DNA from: Echinarachnius parma
Lineage: Eukaryota > Echinodermata > Echinoidea > Clypeasteroida > Echinarachniidae
DNA length: 64,000 bases
Assembly: GCA_037951105.1 (NCBI GenBank)
Contig: JBAMJV010003369.1
Span: 62,001-126,000, forward strand
Direction: 5' to 3'
How positions within the stretch are numbered: position 1 is the first letter of the stretch; each line of letters begins with the position of its first letter. This document shows, piece after piece, positions 49,001-58,225 of this stretch. The notes under the pieces are model-generated. The model saw nothing but the letters and a program-made list of their open reading frames with translations. It made no database searches and was not told where the DNA came from. A program made the translations under genes and the position numbers.

Positions 49001-52000
49001 CATGAGACAGTCTCTGTGAATGGTTCTTTTGCTTGTTAGTATTCATTAGCTATTTAATCGATCTTTCCAAAAGAGAGGCTTGGTCTAATTTCGTTTCTTT
49101 GATTGGCTTTTTAGGAGAGGCTTGGTCGTTTTCGAATCTGAATATTCATTAGCTATTTGTGTACGTACGTGTGGGATCATGATCTCGTCGTGCGAAAAAT
49201 ACGACGACCCGTTTGAAAAAGTTCTTGAAAATGAATATTTTACCGAGAAAATCATAAAATGAGTCACGTTTGTGATCTCTTAAATGTGCAGTTTGATGTA
49301 TACCATTGAAGTGTTAAGAAACGGACGCATTTTGTTCTCACGACCATTTTTCAAGGGGAATGACAGAGTTGTTCGTTCTTGTTCGATAAGTACACAAACA
49401 CTCGCGGCTAGTTTGCGTGCTCCGATCCGGCTAGCTCCATGCAGCTAGCTTGCCCCTATTTTAGCAGATATAGGTCGGTGGTGTGCAACGGCACGCGTGG
49501 AAAACCGGTGAGCAGATATAGGTCGGTGGTGTGCAAGACCAACGGCACGCGTGGAAAACCGGTGAGTTTTTTTGCTTTTGTTTCCTTAAAGGGTACCGCC
49601 GGGCATGATAAAACCAATCCTTAGTTGTTTTGGTACTATAATTGAATACCAATCATACTCTCATGGTGTCTGATATGTTGCTGTAATTTGAGAACAATGC
49701 AATTAATTACTACGATCTACGGAACCACGGCTATTTAGTGGTTCGCGCGCGCGACTTTTGTTTGCACGACCGCTCAATCAATACGCGTACGTTATATGGT
49801 AGTATGTGCGATTTATCGCATAGCCCATGCGATAGTTGGTATCGTATGGCATGGCATGCAGGCAATACGCCCGCCCGTGTGTCCTCGCACTTTGATGTAC
49901 ACACTACAACGGCATTGTTGGAGTCATGGTACGGTACACACTACACACAATGCCCAGCGCTATGCACCGCACCATGCATAATACAATGTAGGTTACTCTG
50001 AATGCATGCAATAGTACAATGCTTGTATAGCGCTAGTGTATACGGGATAGATGCTGTTTCTGAACGCCAAGTTGATTTTTTATTCGCTGCACACAAGAGA
50101 TTTTCGAGATTTTCTCTGCTTGCTGCGATATATCGCAGTTGCTTCCGATAAGAGGATCGTTAAGTGATATCGTAATCGGAACTGCGCTGACAGAATAATT
50201 GATATGTGATATTAAAAATGATTCTCTGGCGATGTAGAAATACTTTCAGGAACACAGACTTGTTTTGTATGTTCATTTAAGATATGTCTTTGATGTAAGA
50301 GAGCTAAATCTCTGCCTGGTGGTACCCTTTAAATAAGTTCTTTCAAAAATCATGGGAGTAAAATTTGGGTTAATTTGAGGAACATTGAAAAGGTAGGGCT
50401 ATATCGTAATCGAAATCCCCTCTCATTCACAGTGTACACACACATTTACGTGCAAAGTCTTTGGCTTGGTTGCCCCCTCAAAATGTTTAGCTTATTAGTC
50501 ATTACGCCACTGCTTCTCAGTGAAGAAGTCCAAGAATGGATCATGTACAGTGCGGAGATACGGTAATGTAAATTCAGTTATTTATATCTCTCATGTTCTC
50601 TCAATTTCTCGCTTTCATCATAAGTCAAAGTTCATGTCCTCAGCATTGCAACCCTCGCATTAGGCACTAGGGAACGTGGCTTGGGGCCGGCCGCCTGGCA
50701 GCAGCTGTGCCTAACATGCACCGGCACCTCTGGTATATACTTGATAACAAAAGAACGAACAACTCTGTCATTCCCCTTGAAAAATGGTCATGAGAACAAA
50801 ATGCGTCCGTTTCTTAACACTTCAATGGTATACATCAAACTGCACATTTAAGAGATCACAAACGTGACTCATTTTATGATTTTCTCGGTAAAATATTCAT
50901 TTTTAAGAACTTTTTAAAACGGGTCGTCGTATTTTTCGCACGACGAGATTATGATCCCACACGTACGTACACAAATAGCTAATGAATCTTTAGATTCGAA
51001 AACGACCAAGCCTCTCCTAAAAAGCCAATCAAAGAAACGAAATTAGACCAAGCCTCTCTTTATGAAAGATCGATTAAATAGCTAATGAATATTAACAAGC
51101 TAAAGAACCATTCACAGAGACTGTCTCATGAAAAAAAAGCGGGGGAAAGGGAAACAAATCCGTGTACAAAATGAATGGGGAAAAAAGGGTGTCAGAATAG
51201 GGGTGTCAGAAATCGGGGGGTCACCTTTTGGAAAGACCCTGTAATTGTGCAGGTTTTAGTTACTAAAATTCCGTTGGTCCAAAACTGTACTCTCTTTTCC
51301 AAAAAAATTCATACAAAGGCTTCGTACCGGCGCCCATCTACTTCGGTGCCGCCATACAGACCACGTGCCTTATGTTTCGGGAGTCATGCGGTAAAACGGG
51401 CAACTGCCTCATCTACGACAACATGCAGCTGATGTTCGTCTTCATCGGACTGCTGCTCGCCCTCAAGGGCGCCTCGCTTCTCTGTTACTCCATCGCATGG
51501 ATCTCCATACGTCGTGACAAAGAAAAGGCATGTAATTCTATATTGGTACTGTGTCCTTCTTCTGCGGACATCTTTACAGTTCAAGTTCAGTAGAATCTGA
51601 GTTATCATATCTCAAAATAATACCCCTTTTTAAATCACTGGCATACCCCTTTTAAAAATGGCGTCTATATGTCCTGTTACTTTGACTGTACAAATAGCAA
51701 TTCTGAAATCTAATATTTCATATTGTGTTATCATGACAGTAGGGTTTACATCATATTGATTTGTCTTAAGAGAACCAATACCCCCAAATAATATTCCTAT
51801 AAATGAAAGGTAACATTTTTGATATTCCATTCCACCAAGAAGTTCAGAAATTATGTAATTGGAAAACTCATCACCATACTAAAGTACATGTGTTCATGGT
51901 TCGTGGGCCGTACGCGGCTTCTTTCGTTGTATTGTCTCTAAACGTGCGCGTTTATAGATTTGGCGCACTCGCATACGTTTGGCGCACACGGAACCATGAT

Positions 52001-52346
52001 AGTAGACCATGTTGGTTCCATAAGTGTTCGTGATTAATTGTGATTAATAATCTTTTGCAAAGTGTTGGACATATATTTGATATCAAACAACAGTACCAAA
52101 ACATATAGTCTTTGTTGTTAATAAGTCTTTGTTGTTCTTTGCATGGTGGTCCCCTTTAAGTTTATTTCTGAATCAGCCTTATCTATCAGGGAGAAATAAA
52201 AAGAACCAGACTTTTAAAAAGAAATTTCCTGAACTGTAAATCTCTGTTTCCCCCCTTTTCGTGTCTCGTCTCTCTTATATGTGCAGGAATACCATCCGCT
52301 GCAGCTGTGCATCAAATCACCCAAGAACAACGAGAGAGCCCAATGA
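36412..52346 (+). CDS. SLCO: SLCO/OATP organic anion transporter, copy B (complete, ten exons joined)
   Basis: Plasma-membrane organic anion transporter family member. Relatives take up bile salts, steroid conjugates, prostaglandins, thyroid hormones and xenobiotics by a 12-TM mechanism; the substrate here is unknown. Exons: 36412-37009, 37699-37970, 38692-38839, 43890-44054, 44289-44493, 45204-45363, 47575-47792, 48125-48189, 51319-51527, 52287-52346. Phases agree at every junction and the sum is 2100 nt, 699 residues. ATG 36412 is chosen because TGA lies in frame 21 bases upstream and the context is ATAATGG. Landmarks: signature DPRWIGAWWLG (260-270), Kazal-like loop with Cys 470, 474, 476, 485, 496, 500, and CSC at 522-524. 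The last intron appears to be GC-AG. The C-terminus is truncated relative to copy A. The paralogue lies upstream in the same orientation. Confidence 0.88.
37699..37970 (+). CDS. SLCO: SLCO copy B exon 2 (family signature)
   Basis: Residues 200-290. MYLFMTLWTAFVFGMGTFAS forms a membrane segment. The OATP signature DPRWIGAWWLG sits at 260-270 before TM6 and FFFPK. Acceptor GATTATAG (phase 1), donor AAAG/GTAAGA (phase 0). Confidence 0.92.
38085..38310. repeat. Degenerate TTAA-MITE fragment in intron 2
   Basis: GGCCCCCTCTTGTCACTCC, GTTAACAGCTGCTTTTTTAA and GGATTATAACTGTTAGTTTT echo the 3' third of the AGGGATAGTTGAG family. Confidence 0.45.
38692..38839 (+). CDS. SLCO: SLCO copy B exon 3 (cytoplasmic loop)
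   Basis: Residues 291-339, charged: EWPRKEDGTKEVGADTTAKL and QRGISRFGLVK. Acceptor CTCACAAG (phase 0), donor AAAG/GTAAAC (phase 1). It corresponds to the central cytoplasmic loop between TM6 and TM7. Confidence 0.82.
39120..39420 (-). repeat. Inverted relative of the 19300-19770 repeat
   Basis: GTAGTGGGAAACGCCCC, AAGAATATAATTTTACTAATATG-type sequence and CCAAGAAACCGCCTACAAAT are diverged reverse complements of 19600-19760. Confidence 0.5.
39537..40099. mobile_element. TTAA MITE, AGGACAATGAAATCC family
   Basis: TTAA, AGGACAATGAAATCC ... GGTTTCATTGCCCT, TTAA. The arms extend far inward: AGAAAACTATTGCTCTTTGA is mirrored by TCAAAGAGCCATAGTTTTCT. The interior (39700-39930) is AT-rich without coding content. 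Confidence 0.8.
40100..41100. other. Intron 3 sequence, no gene seen
   Basis: Contains a degenerate GCCGCTTC...AGGGGTC repeat at 40275-40450 and a C-run at about 40517-40533. The frames at 40652-40980 show no recognised domain. Confidence 0.45.
41214..42684 (-). pseudogene. Penelope-type RT plus GIY-YIG endonuclease, broken
   Basis: Minus strand, truncated at the N-terminus. RT motifs: KFYGLPKVHKPDIPLRPIVS, ELRSYDVTALFTSVP (motif A), GAAMGSPVSPIVCNLYMEHF (motif B) and WYRYVDA. A frameshift at about 42145-42155 falls in the YVDD motif, so the second catalytic Asp is lost. The frame resumes after it and runs through FLDTSTVIKPDGSLD. A TAA stop at 41553-41555 interrupts the start of the GIY-YIG domain (VVYMIPC, then CKESYIGETERPLKTRFLEH). 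The domain then continues through SEVSQHIHIESPGHQVD and ARYFERGVKEAIYIRAFQPS to a stop at about 41214. It cannot make a working enzyme from this copy. Confidence 0.85.
42684..43008 (+). repeat. Inverted second copy of the PLE 3' end
   Basis: On the plus strand it encodes EVSQHIHIESPGHQVDLKEV and AIYMRAFQPSLNRDGGRYKL, a near copy of the GIY-YIG C-terminus, then AAAATTTCGGAGGTAAATA. It mirrors 41139-41458 with a few substitutions. Confidence 0.85.
43052..43509 (-). mobile_element. TTAA MITE, reversed, split by the PLE
   Basis: Reads in reverse CTAATAATTATAACTCCACC, GAGGGCGCTCTCG, GGGGCCCAG and ends AACTGAACTACCCCTTTAA. The small remaining part lies left of the PLE at about 41095-41138 (AAACCTGCATAATAACATTA). 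The outer left tip is lost. Confidence 0.7.
43890..44054 (+). CDS. SLCO: SLCO copy B exon 4
   Basis: Residues 340-394: YLRAISRMMTNVTYMCSLMG, TM7 segment EIAILAGFFSFVGRYIQTQY, VSPAKTSILLG. Acceptor GTCGGCAG (phase 1), donor CTTG/GTATGT (phase 1). F-x-x-K-Y/RYIQ-x-Q-x-x-x-S-x-x-x-A is typical of OATP TM7 to TM8. Intron 3 before it is the largest (5 kb) and full of transposons. Confidence 0.9.
44289..44493 (+). CDS. SLCO: SLCO copy B exon 5
   Basis: Residues 395-463: CVSSPTLFLGNLIGGLVVKK (TM8), RGLAAMAMISSLTVFLMIPL (TM9), then FFTVGCNNSPIAGVTVPYPG leading to the large loop. Acceptor ACAAATAG (phase 1), donor ATCA/GTAAGT (phase 2). This is the last exon before the duplicated part; its copy A partner is outside the window. 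Confidence 0.9.
44566..45030. other. Start of the duplicated segment in copy B intron 5
   Basis: TAGGCTACTTTGTCATACTA onward matches copy A from about 60. Upstream of 44565 there is no match to 1-59, so one duplication edge, or an older rearrangement, lies here. Confidence 0.75.
45204..45363 (+). CDS. SLCO: SLCO copy B exon 6 (Kazal-like)
   Basis: Residues 464-516; Cys-rich loop with PVCGSDGLTY. Phase 2 in and phase 0 out. The residue completed at the 5' junction is Gln 463. Protein sequence identical to copy A. Confidence 0.92.
45511..46215. other. Copy B-specific intron block
   Basis: About 700 bases absent from copy A, which joins TGGTTTAC directly to TCTCTCATTGTGACG at about 4880. Either a deletion in A or an insertion in B; no target duplication is visible. 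It ends in a short CT-rich run. Confidence 0.6.
46293..47144 (-). mobile_element. 5'-truncated LINE insertion (copy B only)
   Basis: Copy A is empty here (GTTCTGCCGTGTAATAC at about 4953-4969). The 3' tail is (TTTCA)n on the minus strand, 46293-46320. Coding remnant on the minus strand at about 46730-47000: GRYNNIERSNRLCPRCDQQK, IGDEYHYFF then a stop, then FEVERKRHL and KRPNIEKMNELFNST. This is the C-terminal C-x2-C...H...C region of LINE ORF2. Confidence 0.75.
47575..47792 (+). CDS. SLCO: SLCO copy B exon 7
   Basis: Residues 517-588 plus two bases: SFFTGCSCMGPNTTS, DDDADSRDMADEF, CPRDC, then TM10. Compared with copy A it differs at residue 532 (F for V) and in the TM10 core LMGFVSVIKLNPSF. 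In that core two in-frame 3 bp indels compensate each other, so length is unchanged. Phase 0 in, phase 2 out. Confidence 0.9.
48125..48189 (+). CDS. SLCO: SLCO copy B exon 8
   Basis: 65 bp, [20 protein letters not shown], same protein as copy A 11109-11173. Acceptor TTAAAG, donor TTAG/GTATGT. Confidence 0.9.
48200..48380. repeat. GGTT/GATT microsatellite (copy B, short allele)
   Basis: Same tract as 11187-11475 but about 100 bases shorter. Confidence 0.9.
48414..48882 (+). mobile_element. Left part of the TTAA MITE, interrupted
   Basis: TTAA, AGGGATAGTTGAGTTTTG as in 11504. It runs to AGTTTGTAAAATGGT, where the 48883-51239 element begins. A remnant resumes after 51240 (GTGCAGGTTTTAGTTACT), but the right terminus is deleted at about 51300. 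Confidence 0.8.
48883..51239. mobile_element. 2.36 kb element with about 490 bp TIRs (copy B only)
   Basis: Ends GGGTCTTTCCAAAAGGTGAC and GTCACCTTTTGGAAAGACCC. The arms 48883-49380 and 50750-51239 are almost identical, up to GAGTTGTTCGTTCTT. The flanks GTAAAATGGT and TGTAATTGTG suggest a degenerate 8-10 bp duplication, as in Mutator-like elements, but this is not proven. The interior (49381-50749) has a 50 bp tandem duplication and no recognised transposase. It is nested in a MITE in intron 8. Confidence 0.8.
49463..49564 (+). repeat. Two-copy tandem repeat inside the long-TIR element
   Basis: AGCAGATATAGGTCGGTGGT and ACGGCACGCGTGGAAAACCG occur twice, with ACCA present in only one copy. Each copy ends GGTGAG, which looks like a splice donor. 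Confidence 0.85.
51319..51527 (+). CDS. SLCO: SLCO copy B exon 9
   Basis: Residues 611-680, same protein as copy A (one silent AAT/AAC change seen near 51402). TM11 and TM12. Acceptor ATACAAAG. The 3' junction AAAAG/GCATGTAA, GC donor as in copy A. Confidence 0.9.
52287..52346 (+). CDS. SLCO: SLCO copy B terminal exon (shortened)
   Basis: EYHPLQLCIKSPKNNERAQ then TGA at 52344-52346; copy A has GGA at this codon. Seven bases further the copies still match (GTTACTATGG), and a second in-frame stop follows (GATTAA, where A has GATTTA). The tail is 55 residues shorter than that of copy A. Confidence 0.88.
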   Translation, partial: EYHPLQLCIKSPKNNERAQ

Positions 52347-52512
52347 GTTACTATGGATGGAGTCACAAATGCTGTCACTATTATTGATTAAAAAACCCGT
52401 CTGTATTCTAAAGGCGAACAAAAGGAGAAGTGGGTATTTGCGGATTATTTTAATTTCTTATTTGAAGATTTTGAAATTGCGTTCCTCATGATCAGTTGTG
52501 CTATTGTTTGAT
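52347..52512 (+). pseudogene. Former coding tail of SLCO copy B, now 3' untranslated
   Basis: Near identical to 13134-13298, which is open in copy A. It contains an in-frame TAA and then an offset of one base. Confidence 0.6.
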
Positions 52513-52727
52513 CAATAGCACGACAGGTCAGTAAAGACGACCTATATACATGTATAGAACAATAACTACTCGACCAAAATTACAAATTCTAGGTATCATT
52601 TTCTTGGTGAAAGATTATCTATCCTGTGAAACTAGTAATTATTTTTCTTTAATTAGTATAAGTGTTCATCTGTATTTTCATATCTGTTATTCATAAGATA
52701 TCCATTTTAAAACTTTTTATCACAATT

Positions 52728-52733
52728 ATTAAA
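52728..52733 (+). promoter_or_regulatory. Candidate polyadenylation signal, copy B
   Basis: ATTAAA, aligned with 13515-13520 in copy A. Confidence 0.3.
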
Positions 52734-53790
52734 TGCATACATATTTGCATTGTGAATAAGTGGATATAAATGTGTTTATTTTGAATGGGAAGTATCCCGT
52801 TTCCTTTTTTTTTTTTTTTTGGGGGGGGGGGGGGGCACTCTGTTTATATAATAATAAGGGTATATACACACTTACACAGTAAGGATCTGTATCATCTTAT
52901 GAAATAGGAATACAGCTTGCATGGTTACAAGGCTTTGGATCAACTCTTGATTTCCAAATTATATTAAACAACTTTTAACGACATAACTTTTCCTACTGGA
53001 GGGAGATTATTATACACTTCACAAGGCACTTAATCATGATCAGACGTTTTTAAATATTTTGTATTCATGTGCAACGATTTCCCAATCTTTACTTAAAGGT
53101 TTATTATTTTATAACCACTTTCAAAGCATCAACCTTCACTTAATTGGTTTCAAAATTAGTAGCATCAATGCCATTATCATTATTAATTGGTTCCCAATTA
53201 TCATAATAAAATTATTTATCCTCAATCTATTCTTTCTCGTTTACTTTTAAAATATATTAACATTTAAATTGTCAACATTTCCAAATTAACGGATCATTCC
53301 TGTATCAATCCAGTTTTGAACGAAACTCCATTTAACTGGTTCGTTCAGCTAGACGAAGTTTATTGAGCATCTGCTGTTATATACACCTCGAAAGTTTATT
53401 TGCTGCTATATTTCCTTCTTAAAAACATGCATTAGTCCACCAAGGGATAGGATCATGCTTTTACTCCTTGCACAATGGAATAAGTATGTTCTTAAGTACT
53501 GTACTTTCAATATATCCTACACTTCGAAAAGTTATCATAAAGACAAGAACGCCACTAACGACAACCATATCCTTCAATGCATCATCACATTTTAATTACA
53601 AACAAATTCTCAATTAATATTTTAAACATTTCTCGGCATTTGTTATTTTCAACCTCATAACATACAACTTTACAACTCATATACTTTTTTCGTTTACAAT
53701 TGTTTTCAACTAAAAGTGAATTTTTAACGCATTTGGTAAATTATACAATTTCTTGTTTCCTTGTTTACCAAGATAATCATTAATTTGCAT
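52734..53790. other. Intergenic, matches 13521-14570
   Basis: No gene is seen. The T-run/G-run at 52805-52835 is longer than in copy A. Confidence 0.6.
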
Positions 53791-53792
53791 AC

Positions 53793-54782
53793 ACACTAAG
53801 AAAAAAAGGTTAAATTTTGCACCTTTGAAAAGGTGCAAACCGCTGGACACAAAGGTTGATCCTTTAAAGGTGCATAATTCCACGTTTAGGTGAAGGTGTA
53901 AAGACGCACATTGCATGTTTGCACCTTTATTGCGTCATAAAGGTGCAACTCTGCACATTTAAAGTTCAAAATTGCACCTTAACGGTGCAACTTATAACCT
54001 TCGATTTATTTGGTGCAGCTATATCACTTTGCCAGAAGGTGTAAAGTTGCATCTTTTGAGGTGCCCCCAGTGTAGCAACGGGTGTTTACCGATATAGGTA
54101 CAAAGTTAATCTTTGTTTACGTAGCGTGTATTTCATGGCCCGGTCAGATATCAACGGATAGCGGAAACGTATGCCCAACGAATAGACAATTTGCGAAATT
54201 AAATTATCCGGTGATGAAAGTCGTCTCCATTGCTTCATGTACAAAACATAGAACAACGTACATCACCGGACAAGGAACGGACAAGAAACGCATAGAACGG
54301 ATGAAAAATTTAGCTCTCCGTTTGACATACGTTTGCGCAATCCGTTGATATGTGACCGGGCTATAAACAACTTAATTTAAACAAAAAAATCTGATCCCTG
54401 AGGCAAATATTAATTGATAAGCAACATTTGAAGTGAACAAATACATTTAGTAAAACATAGTTGCACTTTATTTCTTTCCACCCTTGTCTGCACCTTTAAA
54501 AAAAAGCGAAACGTTAAACCTTTCAAAGGACAACATGTATTTGCAACGATGGCAGCTCATTTTAAGGTGGAACTTTGCACCTGTAGGTAGGGTATATAGT
54601 GTCCCTTTAGATAAAATGTGCAACGTTAAACACACAGTGGTCAGATTGGCATGTTAGGGTGATACTTTGCACCCAAAAGATGCAACGATGCACCTTTAAC
54701 CTGAAGGTGCAACTTTTTTGTTAATATAAAGGTGCAAAGGTGCTGCAAGTGTTGCAAAAAAGACCCATTTTTCTTAGTGTGT
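53793..54782. mobile_element. CACTA-like MITE (copy B)
   Basis: Same element and same insertion site as 14573-15562. Confidence 0.55.
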
Positions 54783-56177
54783 ACATGAGCAAACTTCTTA
54801 AGAATATAAGCCAGAACTTGTTTTTGTCTTCCATCTTAACCAGATTTGTTCCCAAATGTCTATTAATTTGTAGTTACTACAAAATGGTTAAAAGTTAAAA
54901 TATCATAAATTGTATTATTATTAATCATGTATTTTCAATAAAATAATTTAATTTGTACGGTAACATCATACAAATTGTTCACCATCTGTATAAACTGTAT
55001 ATACAAATATATGATTTATATTGCATTTCAAAAAGGCGTGATGAATGTCTTCCTTAGAGTGGGTTGCTCAACATGTTTCTCCATTACAGATATATCCCAT
55101 ACTATAATTTTCTTTTACTGCAATTAAATTATACATTACATTGAAATTAATTTGCTTCAATTTGTTTTCCTTAATATCACTCATGTTCTGCTTGTATATC
55201 TGTATATCCAATCAACATTACCATCTAATGTATGCGTCCAATAAGACAGGAATTCATTTAGATTTCCCTTTTTTTTATCAATGCAACAATGATTTACTCG
55301 ATGAACTTTGGATAGCTCATTCTTTTCCACCAATCGTTACTTTGGGCATTTTTATGTTCATCCACAATTTGTAATTTTAAAAATCCAAACATTACAGTTA
55401 CGTTTGATTCCTGCTCACTATCTTTTTCATTTATTTGTGTTGTTGGAATAATTTCTTTAAAAAAAAATGTTTCCAATAAATGATTCCACTTGAGTCCATC
55501 AGTGCTTAAAAAAGAACGGATGATTTTCGAGAACTACATATCTATTGTACCATACAGCCTAATAAGTTTATCTAATCAATACGATTATTTCCATTCCTTG
55601 TGATCATAATACCCGTGATTTCAAAATTTATAATACAACCCTGGCAGTTTTCCAACAAAATGTGTATCTAACATATATTCCTCGATAGAACAATTCAAAA
55701 TTAATTCAAGCCCAAGAAAAAAAATGTTGCCATCTTTTTCCAAAAGCCATCTGAATCATCTTATAGTTTACCCAGTCACGTTAATCTAAAACTTACGATC
55801 AACCTTTCAAGATTGATTATATTAATACCCCACATAATAGTCTTTAATGATTGTTTCCATTTTCACTTTATCAATTTTTGAATTCCTCAAACATTTTTGT
55901 ATGTCTAATCGTTTTTGTTCAGTTAATATTGGCCTCCTATTAAAATAAATTTCTTATAATTAACTACTCATACAGTTATTAGTGGCCACTGATAAGAGGT
56001 TTCAAATTCTGAATTAAATAAAATCAGTTGCGTAGCTTAATAATTCCCCAAAAAAGTAAAAACATAAAGAGAAATTTTGTAGAATATTAAAGTAATACAT
56101 CAAGTGCGCTTTTAATCAGTCCGACCCCACTACACTACTGAATAAAATAAATAAAAGCAATCAACTGAATGCCGTTA
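54783..56177. other. Intergenic, matches 15563-16973
   Basis: No gene is supported; scattered substitutions and small indels relative to copy A. Confidence 0.5.
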
Positions 56178-56622
56178 TTAAAGGAACTACAGCGTCTAGA
56201 TGGCCTAATTTTCACAATTCGGCTCTCTATATGTAATTTTTCCCGAAGAAAAAGAATTTGGCAGTCGTTTCTCATGAAATCAATCATTTTTGGGGTAATT
56301 AGTAAATATCTAATTGTCCTGGGAACGCCCCTTTTAAATCGCCAAAATGTGACGTCATCTAACGAACGGACTAATGAACTAAATTCTGTAGATGACGCGT
56401 CATGACGTAAGCCAATGAATTGTCAATCATATGTCAATCACGCTGCCGATTCCGGACCCTAAATGTGGGTGGGGCGTAAACTAAGTGAGATTTGGCATCA
56501 GAAAACTAGTCTTAAATCACTACTGTGTTTATTTTCATGGATTTTTTTTCGGCAGACCTATGTTTTAAGTCATCAACTATGGAATAAGTGTCAAAGTACG
56601 TTGTATTCTTTAGGTCCTTTAA
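56178..56622. mobile_element. TTAA MITE, AGGAACTACAGCG family (copy B only)
   Basis: TTAA, AGGAACTACAGCGTC ... TTCTTTAGGTCCT, TTAA. Copy A shows the unoccupied TTAA at 16974-16977. The terminal repeats are short and imperfect. No transposase. Confidence 0.85.
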
Positions 56623-56812
56623 CTTTGGGACGATATGGCCACATTGATGTATACAGTGTGAGTCAAAATCCCGGTGGTGTCACCTCGTATTCAGAGATAG
56701 GACACATGGTCGTTCTAGAGGTTGAAAATTACCCCCTATTTCGTATGGTTTCAAGTACATTTTCAGGAAATTAGACCCCTATTTATCGCAAAAACGAGTA
56801 CAAAGTGGCCTT

Positions 56813-57524
56813 TTAAAGTGGACTTCCATACGATTTCAAGCTTCTAATGATTGAAAGACAGATATTCTAGGTCAATACACACAATTTTGTATGAAAAAAG
56901 TATGATTGTGGGTTCTTATAATTGGTTTTGAAATTCTAATGACACAAATTCGCGAGCGAGCTTGTTCTATCCCACAATGCACCAATTTGTGACGTGCGAC
57001 CCTCACTATGCGCCTATCTATGTTTTTACACTGCAGCGAATGTGTTCTTTTGATCGGACCAATACAATGCTCGATCATGAATAGTTTAGTCCACGCTGCG
57101 CCACTGACCATGCCTTTAAGCATTACTGCATTGTTGAACCGTTTGAAAATACTTGCCTGCCCGATATTGTAACACGTTTGGCTTTCATTGGAATTTGAAT
57201 AGACACAAAGTTCTGTAAACGTGGTTATTGAATTTGCTGGCTCTGCATGACCGGCTGTTATGAATGACACATGCAGTGATCACAATGCAGTGGCACCGGA
57301 TTCAAGCCTACTCAAGAAATTGAGCAAAGTGAGGGTGCTACGTAAGGGTCTCATGATTGTGTGCGGTAAATTTAATTATTTCCTCAGAGTTAATGACATT
57401 AGAAAAATCTCTTAGAAATCAACCAAAGTGAGTCAAATCCTGAAAATATTCAAGCACATCCCTAGATTTATTTCCAATATAATGTTTGTTTAATTTTTAT
57501 AAATCGCCCGGAATTCTCCTTTAA
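56813..57524. mobile_element. TTAA element, AGTGGACTTCC family (copy B only)
   Basis: TTAA, AGTGGACTTCCATACGATTT ... AAATCGCCCGGAATTCTCCT, TTAA. The ends are imperfect inverted repeats. The empty site is 17151-17154 in copy A. The 132-codon minus frame inside has no recognised domain. Confidence 0.85.
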
Positions 57525-57690
57525 AGATACCTTAATTTTGGAATTTCAGGTACATACTTTACAAAGACCCTCTAATTTTCACGATTTAAAATACACGAAC
57601 AAAAAACTTAGTACCCTTGTGAAATGTTTTACATCTCACGAACATCGTCGTGCATGAAAATAAACCTTGTAGCCATCACAAAAACATACC

Positions 57691-57999
57691 TTAGACCCCG
57701 TTTACAGTGCAGGGCCGGGCCGAGACGCGTCTCGGCCCTGCTTAAATTGCGGTACTCGGCCCCCCAATTTTGGTGCGTTTACAGTGGCGGTCTCGGCCCG
57801 GCCGCCCTGTGTGCGTTTACAGTGAGAACAAGCGGGGCCGAGACGCGTCTCGGCCGCGGCCGAGACTACCTCCAGAGCGGGGCCAAATGCGCGGCCACTT
57901 TTGGCCCCGCATTTGGCCTTTTGAGCGTTTACAGTGAAAAAAAGGCCGGGCCGAGACGCGTCTCGGCCCGACCTTTTTTTCACTGTAAACGGGGTCTAA
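57691..57999. mobile_element. GC-rich MITE built of nested palindromes (copy B only)
   Basis: Perfect 19 bp ends: TTAGACCCCGTTTACAGTG and CACTGTAAACGGGGTCTAA. The core repeats GGCCGAGACGCGTCTCGGCC three times, plus CGTTTACAGTG spacers. Copy A has only TTA at this point (17320-17325, ACATACCTTAGTTTC). The exact duplication (TTA/TAA or TA) is ambiguous because of the palindromic ends. Confidence 0.9.
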
Positions 58000-58225
58000 G
58001 TTTCAAATTTCGCGAACATTGTCATGAACATTTTGTTCACGTACATCATCTTGAAAAAAGACCTTATTTATGGAATTTCGCGTACATTGTCATGAAAAAA
58101 GACCCTATTTGTCCATTTCTGCGTGCAAGTAAAGATCGCGTTCACATGCGAAAAAGACCCCTTTTCACTCGAAATTGTAAACGATCATGCTTGTCCACGG
58201 CAAATGTGTAGTGACACCACCGGGG

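Noticed and set aside
57624..58211. 195-codon plus-strand frame
   Set aside because: Passes through the palindromic MITE at 57691-57999, which is absent from copy A; no domain.
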